NCBI GenBank assembly: GCA_964017125.1
Contig: OZ024903.1
Coordinates: forward strand, 84,183,300-84,247,299
DNA: 64,000 nt
DNA from: Flabesymbios commensalis
Lineage: Eukaryota; Annelida; Polychaeta; Terebellida; Flabelligeridae
Reading direction: 5' to 3'
Shown here in pieces: positions 56,808 through 64,000 of this stretch. The notes below the pieces were generated by a model. It had not been told where the DNA came from. It was given only the letters and a program-made list of their open reading frames with translations, and did not search any database. Position 1 is the stretch's first letter; every line of letters starts with the position of its first letter. A program made the translations under genes and the position numbers.

Positions 56808-56921
56808 AAAGGACACATCGTCCCCTTGTGAGTTAGAAGGAGCTAAACTGCCACTTTGTAAAATGGCAGTTTAGAACCTTCTAACTCCAAGGGGACGATG
56901 TCTGCCTCAGATATGTCCTTT
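56808..56921. mobile_element. hairpin MITE AAAGGACACATCGTCCCC
   Basis: AAAGGACACATCGTCCCCTT, AGTTAGAAGG and CTAAACTGCCA at the left are matched by TGGCAGTTTAG, CCTTCTAACT, AAGGGGACGATG and ATGTCCTTT at the right. About 45 bp per arm with small gaps. Confidence 0.8.
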
Positions 56922-58001
56922 TGTTCCTAAGATTTTATGATTGATTGAGTTTGAACAGAAATAGATATAACACCTAACTAATAGGGGTTATGATGTATTT
57001 CTACTTTACAAGCTGTATTTATTTCATTGATTACAGATAAAAAAACTGTTATTATTCATTTTATTTGCGTATTTTTTCACATTTATTTCGTATTTTTTGT
57101 TTTTTTTAATTGCTATGTTAGGTTGTTTTCACTAGAAGTATTGCTTAGTAATATTCTATATCTTTCTCCTATGTCTTGGAATTCTTTCAACCTCCTCGCA
57201 CTCGTGACAATCCTTGTGTTACAGGAGATTTTCACGGGTCACATTGGATGCTTTCACAAATTATTCTTTTTTACACTAGTTCAGACAGATACACGATTAG
57301 TTTTAGTGTATTTAAATACTAAACAGTTTATTTGAAAAGAAATGCAACTTTGGCCGAGTAGCCATAGCAAAACATCAGCTATATATTTTCTTTTGTGAAT
57401 AAACTAGTCCCCCAAATTGTCAGTCCTTGTTCGAGGATGAACAGTCACAACTTTAATATACTTTGTTTCAATATACATTCAAACAATGGGGACATTTTCT
57501 ATTTCATGCAATGCAGTATTTACAGTGTACTAGTATGTACTACTCAATATAACTACAATTCTACTCCTATCTTTGTACATGATACTTAAATAATAAATAT
57601 TAAAGAAACGTTGAAAATGATGGTAATTATTGAACCTCCGATATAGCACGTAGATTTATGTGTTACTTAGATAGCCGCGGCCACTCACATAGAATGGTTT
57701 GGGTTCTCATTCTTGATTCACATGATAATTATAACCTGCTTTTACTGACTATTTTTTACTTCATTCAAACAAATAGCCAAATCCGGCTTAAGTATAATGT
57801 AGCATCAATCAAGGCAATGGATGAATGGAGGGGTTGCGTTAGTTTTGGGAAAACACATTTTAATGTATTACTCTTTTTGCCTGTTGCAGCCTATTTTCTT
57901 ATTATTATTTGTATACGGCATTCGTTAGAAATGTTTTTGGTTTTAGTTATGCATTTTTGTACCGATAAATGTTTAGTCTAAGTTATTCACCTCCCTTTTG
58001 G

Positions 58002-58113
58002 CCCGCATGAAACGTTGAACATAATGCTGGTTTAATATTGATTCAAGGTCTGCGACGCTGGCCCAACATTGAACCAGCATAGTTATGGTCAACTTTCCGT
58101 GTCTGCTGTGGCC
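58002..58113. mobile_element. palindromic element (CCCAGC family)
   Basis: GAAACGTTGAACATAATGCT and AGTCATGGTC-like right part flank ATGCTGGTTTAATATTGATT and GCCCAACATTGAACCAGCAT around GTCTGCGACGC. The outer right CTTTCCGTGTCTGCTGTGG is the family end. Confidence 0.78.
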
Positions 58114-59099
58114 AAGGCATGTACCCCTGTACTTTTCCACGTACAGGTTCATGATATTGATGTATTTGGTTTCAGAATTGCCTCTTAGAAGTGTAAAATG
58201 TTTGGTCACAGGTACGCTGTTTAGTTTCGCGTTATGTTCATTTCAGATCTCCTGTATCATACTCTGCTAGTATTATATGTGTATGTGCAAACACCACCTA
58301 ATAAATAGTTGTCATATGTGTATTGTAGTAACCCCTGTTTTGAATGCTTTACTCAACCCATTTTATACATCAGGCTTTTGCATCGATCTTTTCTCATGTT
58401 GTTAAAGTGATACAGCGACCCAAGCCTGCTTATCGGGGTGCAACTAAGATGAGGATATAATATCAGAAATATTAAGCTTCACCCCGGATAAACACATGAT
58501 CAGCTGTATCCCACCATTTAGTCAAGTGTTCTAGCTTCATAACAACTGGCATACTATGCTTTTTAATATAGTTTTATTATTCCATTTGTAAAGTCTTAGA
58601 TTTTTTCATCTTGAAATGCAAATATTGTCAATAAAAACAACCGAATATGTTGAAATTATTAGCCAATTTAATTTTTAAGGAATATTCAATTTAAATTCAC
58701 ATCTTCCCAAATCGTATTCCAACAGCAGGCCAAATTCGTGTGGGTGCAAATTTATAATATCTGTTTTTTTGCATTAAGTATACACGAGACACAACCTGAT
58801 TCGTACTCCTAATATCTTGCATTGTAGTAAAATTACATGTATATTTTGACCCTGAGTTCAATACTACAGGTATATTTAGCTGCATATTTAACATTTTATT
58901 GATGCAGTAGGAAGCAGCGCAAAAAATCGTGATTTGTGTACTGTGAAATTAGTTGTACAAGTACTCTTAGATATACAAGTTTGTAGTTTAATCTGACGTT
59001 TTCCTTTTGTTGTACAAATACTCTTAGATGTACAAGTTTGTAGTTTATTCTCACGTTTTCCTTTCTACTGTGTGTCATATTTGTTCATCCAAAACATAA

Positions 59100-59314
59100 C
59101 CCTTTCATTGCGGAGACCGACTTTAGCCGTCAGACATTTAAATTCGATCCCCGCACTGAAAGAATTGAATATTTATAATTGCCGTAGACCCATAATAACA
59201 TAGGTCTTCAAATGAATCGGAAAGAGCTAACTAAGACATTTATGATGATTTTAAATTGAAAACAACAACTTTCTTCTCTATGATTTGTACACAGCTATTT
59301 CAGTGTCGTAAGGG
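59100..59314 (+). mobile_element. TTAA-type MITE family B, shortened palindrome
   Basis: CCCTTTCATTGCGGAGACCG, CCCATAATAACATAGGTCTT, CTAACTAAGACATTTATGAT and the end CAGTGTCGTAAGGG followed by TCAA. The central GTCAGAATCTGAC palindrome is reduced. Confidence 0.8.
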
Positions 59315-59354
59315 TCAACTGTCACTTACCACAGTGACAGGTACGTAACTTTCA

Positions 59355-59579
59355 CCCTTTGAAGCCTGAGTTTACAATTGTCATCTTCACCCACTACAAG
59401 CCGCCTCGACTTGTAGTGGATGAAGATGACTTGAAGTGGGTGACAAAGGAAAAAATATACTGCTATTTTTAAATCTGTATCATGAAAATTTTAGTTCCAA
59501 GACCGCTAGGTTTCACGAAGTTAAGTCATTTTTCAGAGATGCAAGATGATGCTTTAATGCATGGTGAGGGCTTAAAGGG
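59355..59579 (+). mobile_element. TTAA-type MITE family D
   Basis: TTCA precedes CCCTTTGAAGCCTGAG; TCAA (59580-59583) follows GGGCTTAAAGGG. The hairpin CACTACAAG / CTTGTAGTG has only a short CCGCCTCGA loop. Confidence 0.85.
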
Positions 59580-60148
59580 TCAATACCAAGATGACGCAAT
59601 ACGTCATCAATTTAGTCTCTGAGGTTGTGATCACAAGGGTGATACCCATCTGATCGCATCCTGAAGTGATCTGTATTATGTAGCGATTATGAATTGTGGG
59701 GATTACTTATGGCTGCGGATGATATACGGATGACATGTGTACACATGGAAAGGTAGCTTTAATATTAAGATGATGTATCTGACACTTCACAAAGTGGTAT
59801 AAACATGATAAATGCGGCACCCAATGTGGCCAACTGATAATGCTTTATTATATCACACAACACGCATAGCTGTATGTCACTGGTAAAATGCAACAATTTG
59901 TATTGCTGCACTCTGAAAATAATTTGGTTTGATTTATGTTTGAAATGAGGTATATCCTCGTAACCACGCTAAAATAAATAGTAAACTTCAAAACACTCAG
60001 TCACTCAATTTCCAGCTGGGTTGGGTTTGGTGTGCCTCTATTATGATTATCACTGATTTTGAATGCAATTTAATCAAACTAATGTGCTCATCTTCAAAAT
60101 TGTTTTCTTAAAATCCACATTTACACAATATTTTTCACTTGTATTCAG

Positions 60149-60262
60149 ACGTGCCTTTTGGTCACTCACGTGGCAGCTTCAAATCTCGGACCTTGGAAAG
60201 AAGTCAGACAAAGGTGGCAGCCTGGCTGCAAGATGGCAACGGCATGGAGAAGTGTAACAAAG
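60149..60262 (+). CDS. OSBPL3/6/7: ORP3/6/7-like coding exon: post-PH linker with KVAAWLQD motif
   Basis: Acceptor TATTCAG ends at 60148; donor AAAG|GTATGG at 60263. The exon starts with two bases that complete codon 197 from the previous exon (G+AC, Asp) and ends on one base of codon 235, so phase agrees on both sides. It encodes a Ser/Arg-rich stretch (SRGSFKSRTLERSQ) then TKVAAWLQDGNGMEKCNK. KVAAWLQ-x-x-x-x-M-[ED]-[KR]-C is the segment directly after the PH linker in vertebrate ORP3 and ORP6. Confidence 0.92.
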
Positions 60263-60811
60263 GTATGGGCACGTGCAACTGTTATCTTAGTTTATAAACA
60301 TACTAATTTAAATCAGGTTTAATGTCTTTATAATTGAAGAAATAACAAAGAGCACAATATACTTTTTCATCCCCCGCCATATCATGGTAATGACGTCCGT
60401 CAGTCCAGTCGTCCGTCTGTCTCTTCACATTTTCGTTTCCGGAAAATATCTTGGAAGCCCATGTGGGCATTTATTTCATGTTGCTCACACACATAACTTT
60501 AAGGTGTACATGAGCCTTTTGGTGGTTTTGATCTTGACCGACTTGTTGACCTACAGTGTATAGCAGTGTGAGTCTCATCAATTCAATAGCTATCTTAAAT
60601 TATAGTAAGATATATACATTATTATTATAGTATAAATTTGATGATATAAATCGTTAGATGGCTATATACATATTTTTACATATTATGTATACATATTTTA
60701 GAAAAAAATTGACAAGATAAACTTTGCTATATATAACCATGATAGCATAGTAGTATAATGATGATATTGGCAAACCTGTTAATTTTTGTGTGTTTTCTTG
60801 GCTTCGCACAG
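60263..60811 (+). other. intron 7
   Basis: Starts with AT-rich sequence, then a CCCCCGCCATATCATGG / CGTCCGTCAGTCCAGTCG repeat segment (about 60368-60545) related in style to 19578-19905, then TATA-rich sequence up to the acceptor. Confidence 0.5.
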
Positions 60812-60915
60812 ATTTGACCACGGCACAGGCTCAGATCTTTGAGCTGAGCACGTTACTAGAGAAGATGCGCCACGGGTCACAAAGTGGCACCCCTAACAGC
60901 GAGGCCTTGTGTGAG
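60812..60915 (+). CDS. OSBPL3/6/7: ORP3/6/7-like coding exon: predicted coiled-coil linker segment
   Basis: Acceptor GCACAG ends at 60811; donor GAG|GTAAGG at 60916. The first two bases complete codon 235 (G+AT, Asp), giving DLTTAQAQIFELSTLLEKMR and then HGSQSGTPNSEALCE, residues 235-269, ending in phase 0. The pattern D-L-x-x-x-Q-x-x-[IL]-x-E-L-S-x-L-L matches the heptad-like segment after KVAAWLQD in ORP3/6. It is the last exon I can find; the FFAT motif and ORD domain should follow outside the window. A near-perfect hairpin repeat starts only 15 bp beyond the donor. Confidence 0.9.
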
Positions 60916-60930
60916 GTAAGGGCAGCAGCC

Positions 60931-60999
60931 CGTGCAAAGGCAAACAGCAGTAACTGCTTACTTGAAAAGTAAGCAGTTACAGCTGTTTGCCTTGGCACG
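60931..60999. mobile_element. CAGTAACTGC hairpin element, best copy
   Basis: CGTGCAAAGGCAAACAGCAG and TAACTGCTTACTT pair with AAGTAAGCAGTTA and AGCTGTTTGCCTTGGCACG; arms are about 33 bp with very few mismatches around a GAA-type loop. It starts 15 bp after the exon donor at 60916. Confidence 0.88.
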
Positions 61000-61267
61000 A
61001 CAGAGGATGAATCTGCTGACACGTGGCATGTGAATTGTGACAGCTGACAAGTGACTTGAGCATGTGGTGGCAGTTAGTTAAGCATGGGTATCGCCGAGAC
61101 CCGCCCTTGTCAAAACACTACTAATTGCATGATTATTATCTACTATCAAAGCATGATTAGTTTAGTTAGGATCACCATATCGCCATCTCGTTTGCGGATC
61201 GGAAAATTAATATTTTTAGTAGGTGATGGTGTCTAATCAAAACAAACGATTTAGCAGCAAATGAGGC

Positions 61268-61352
61268 CTGTGTTGTTTTAATGTTGGCAACTTGGCCCAG
61301 CGTCATAGGCAGTTGTCCAGAATTAAGACAACATTTGCTCAATAGCTCGGGT
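61268..61352. mobile_element. palindromic element (CCCAGC family), decayed
   Basis: CTGTGTTGTTTTAATGTTGG, GGCCCAGCGTCATAGGC and AATTAAGACAACATTTGCTC, AATAGCTCGGGTT. Arms now match imperfectly. Confidence 0.65.
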
Positions 61353-62316
61353 TAGAGCTGACATCTGTTAATGTCCTCTGTATTCTTTTTAACCGAGCAG
61401 CAACTTTGTTACTTTGAATGAATGATAGTGAAATTAGCAGTTACATGATCTATTTACATATATGGTCACAATAAGTGTTTTCATTGAACTCATCTTAAAT
61501 ACTTGTTACCACTCACTTTTTAAACTGAATTGTCCCACTAATATTTTCAAGATGACAAATCAAATTCTATAGATCCAAGCTTTTCATATAGCCCACTGAG
61601 CGAGTCACCAAATGACTTTTTAGATTTTTTTTTATTTCCCCGCCGAATTGTTCTCACTGTTATTTTGAGCATCAATATGTTTATATAATGGTATTTAATA
61701 CTGGTCCCTGTTGTTTTGTTATATATATCCCCCTTAAGCAAAGTAGGCAGGTACATGTAGATGAAATATGTTTTTCGGAGTTCATATTGTATGTTGAAAC
61801 CCTGGCTTACTTGTCAAATGGGCCGATACAGGTTACGTCCACGATATGATGGCGATCTCTGTCAACGATTGCACAATTATATCTATAGGAGAGAAAAATT
61901 GTTATTTCGTTTATTGGATTTGCTTTATATGAGAATTGCTCAGATAGTGTTTTCTAAATGTATTTAGAGGAGCTATCCTTTGACCTCACCAATAGTATTT
62001 AAGTAGAACGTTCTTGTGATGTTGGTTGATTGTGTGAAAGGGAATTTTTTTTATTTCTGTTTACTTTTTGTTCTGGTGTACACTATTGTTTTTTCAACAC
62101 ACACTCTAACAATTTTAGTGGTGATTTTTAGAATAGTGGTGTTGTTTTTCACATTTTGTAGTTTTTATTCTCGTAGATGCACATATATTATTGCTCGTAT
62201 TTTAGATTTATAATTTAACCAGCTAAGACAGCACAAAGTGAAATTATGGAAATTTAGTAATAACATTGAACAATGAAGGTTTGTTTCACTGCTTACACTA
62301 TAAGACACTCCCTTCA

Positions 62317-62669
62317 ACCTCTTAGAGCCCTGAACAGTCAAATTTGAATTGTCTTGACGTGATTTGCTAATTCTAGTGACCGAGTATAACTTAATTTGTG
62401 AAATTAAGTGCAACGTTATCAATGTGACAAATTCAACACTTTCACCGCCGGTCACAATTAAATTGTTTTTTTTTTCATTAGCACGTTAAATAACAGCTTT
62501 TGAACATGGTAATTGACATCAGTCAGCAAAATTTCGAAATCGATGACCTCCATTTCGTCAAATCTGAATCATTGTCACTTGATGTTGTAGATCGCGCCAG
62601 CGAGACACAATTTCAAGTGGGTAAAAAACACGGAGATCACTACTGTCTGTATATCAGGGCTCTAAGTGG
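62317..62669. mobile_element. TTAA-type element with another MITE nested inside
   Basis: Outer ends CCTCTTAGAGCCCTGAA and TCAGGGCTCTAAGTGG are inverted. Within, from about 62440, a family C copy (CTTTCACCGCCGGTCAC, ATTAGCACGTTAAATA, loop GATCGCGCCAGCGAGAC) interrupts it. The inner element's right end is not preserved. Confidence 0.7.
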
Positions 62670-63554
62670 TAATTTTGTTTCTGTGGTGACAATTACATTT
62701 TTGAGAAGACGTTAACAACAGTACTCTATACAAGTGAACGTTGGTAAAATTAAATAAATAAACTGTTTCTTATAATAATTCATTATACATATATTAGTTA
62801 CATGGATAATATGTTTCAACTAACGTTAACCATGTTTATGTGTTATTTCACTTTAATTAATAATTTTGTCTATACATTACTGTTTTATTAGAAACTGATC
62901 ACTTTTCCGTGTTATTTACAATCCCTTTCATCACCATGTATGCACATCAAAATACTTGATTTTTATCTGATTAGAAATCGAAAATTCCAACTTCCCTTAT
63001 TTTCACGCACATCAACGGACAGGTGCTTTCTTATTGGGATTCCCTTGGAGTGCTCAGTGATGAAAGGGTCGATAACACTTTGCATAGTGTCTGGGTTAAG
63101 ACAAGCATGCTTTGACTGGATAAATGTTTCGTCCTTTTTTGAGCCAAAGTATTGTAATTATGCTACCCGAACGAAGCCAAATTATTCCACTTAAATATTA
63201 CACCGAACACCAATTGATAAAAAACACCTACAAATTTTTACAGGAATATATTCAAGTATAGCTTGCACAAGTTTTTAACATAAAATTAGGTACATACATG
63301 TACCCCATTACGGGTTATAGTCTGACATTTCAAGACCATGAGGCCATTTAGAAAGTTCCGAAATGTCACGTAGTATACAGTGCTGTACATATGGACCTGC
63401 TTCTGTATAGATATCTAGTATTGGCTTGAAGGGGGCTGGGGGTGGTCAGGGTTAAGACTTTAACACTTTTATTAGTCTGTTGTTCATTTGGTTAGGATTT
63501 TAAGAAAAATACGCCAATTCTCAAAGATGTTTGTCCAGCCCAGTCACTATGCAC

Positions 63555-63638
63555 ATATCGTCGCCTCGGAGCTAAAGGATCCTATCTGCCACTCTAACGA
63601 GTGTCAGATAGGATCCTTTAGCTCCGAGGCGACGATAT
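63555..63638. mobile_element. near-perfect hairpin, 40-bp arms
   Basis: Arms 63555-63594 and 63599-63638 match at 39 of 40 positions (ATATCGTCGCCTCGGAGC and AAAGGATCCTATCTG) around TAAC. Shares the GATCCTATCTGCCACT-type core with other small hairpins in the window. Confidence 0.88.
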
Positions 63639-63711
63639 CATCACCTGACATTAAAAGGGTCGTATGTGCCACAAAGTGCAACGACTCTTTAATCTTCAGG
63701 TGATGATATCA
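63633..63711. repeat. second hairpin overlapping the first
   Basis: GATATCATCACCTGA (63633-63647) pairs with TCAGGTGATGATATC (63697-63711). Inside, ATTAAAAGGGTCGT and ACGACTCTTTAAT are a nested imperfect stem. It shares GATAT with the right end of the hairpin before it. Confidence 0.8.
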
Positions 63712-64000
63712 TATAAGGCAATCTTTACTATGCAATAACAGGTATCAGCTTGTGTGTGTGTGTGTATTTTCAATGAGCAAACGTTATTTACGATGTTTTG
63801 GTAGGCCTACTTTTAAGGATATTTAAAGCTTTTTTGTTTACTTTTCTACCAATAAACTGGAGCTCAGTTTGGAAATTGTTGTATCTCAAATTCATGAAAA
63901 TTCAGTTTGAACTTTATTATCGTTATTGCTTATTATACTCGCACTTCATATCCACTACATGTAGTGACACACACACTGATGACTATTGACATGTTTAATT

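Larger units (their letters stand above)
53421..60148 (+). other. intron 6
   Basis: It holds two adjoining TTAA MITEs (53483-53974), palindromic elements (54704, 55689, 58002), a pair of CAGTAACTGC hairpins (54822-54975), TTAA-type remnants (55017, 56404), a hairpin MITE (56808-56921), and MITEs of families B and D (59100-59579). Between 56930 and 58000 and between 58120 and 59090 I see no named feature. A 24-bp CTCTTAGATRTACAAGTTTG-type motif is repeated at 58963 and 59022. Confidence 0.6.
217..60915 (+). other. OSBPL3/6/7: gene span: oxysterol-binding protein-related protein, ORP3/6/7 subfamily (5' portion)
   Basis: Eight phase-compatible exons assemble to about 269 residues: N-terminal acidic/Ser region (1-57), PH domain (about 68-163), linker and coiled coil (164-269). 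Intron lengths are 27399, 2581, 641, 19609, 2385, 6728 and 549 bp. The family carries sterols or phospholipids between ER and plasma membrane: the PH domain binds the plasma membrane, a later FFAT motif binds ER VAP proteins, and a C-terminal ORD with an EQVSHHPP signature carries lipid. Only the PH part is visible here. I cannot tell which vertebrate paralogue is closest; an invertebrate would be expected to have one pre-duplication copy. Confidence 0.9.
60916..64000 (+). other. intron 8 (incomplete)
   Basis: No further ORP exon could be found. It carries the hairpin at 60931, a palindromic element at 61268, nested TTAA elements at 62317-62669, two adjoining hairpins at 63555-63711 and a short (TG)n at about 63750-63767. 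The stretches 61380-62300 and 62680-63550 show nothing recognisable. Confidence 0.6.

Overview
The window is animal nuclear DNA: AT-rich, dense in small transposable elements, with short coding exons separated by long introns. The element types, the CCGTCCGTC-type repeats and the frequent TACATGTA octamer suggest a marine invertebrate, most likely a mollusc or another lophotrochozoan. That placement is inference from sequence style only.

One host gene is recognisable and it runs along the + strand for the whole window: an oxysterol-binding-protein-related protein of the vertebrate OSBPL3/6/7 (ORP3/6/7) subfamily. Seven in-phase coding exons lie at 27649-27786, 30368-30454, 31096-31149, 50759-50872, 53258-53420, 60149-60262 and 60812-60915. 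A probable first coding exon with the start codon lies at 217-249. Together they give about 269 residues: an acidic Ser-rich N-terminus, a complete PH domain split over four exons, and the start of the linker (KVAAWLQD block). The FFAT motif and the lipid-transfer ORD domain must lie beyond the right edge. Introns 1 and 4 are about 27.4 kb and 19.6 kb.

The introns hold almost everything else. (1) Families of about 200-260 bp TTAA-flanked MITEs with CCCTT...AAGGG ends (piggyBac-like by ends and target site), each carrying an internal hairpin. (2) A numerous palindromic element (about 70-120 bp, ends like CCCAGCAAACACAAGACGTT, centre like GTCTACGAC) whose two arms stay complementary although copies differ. 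(3) A roughly 65-bp hairpin element based on CAGTAACTGCTTACTT. (4) A dimeric tRNA-Glu-like SINE with (ATTTC)n tail and 15-16 bp target duplications. (5) A 51-bp minisatellite of about 2.2 kb just upstream of the second exon. (6) A very recent 336-bp tandem duplication, a direct duplication of about 1.5 kb, and several tandem arrays of about 140-bp units.

No second protein-coding gene, authentic tRNA or rRNA gene could be supported. The most interesting signals are structural: hairpin loops found in opposite orientations in same-family MITEs, one MITE copy that lost one hairpin and gained another, and palindrome arms that co-vary between copies.
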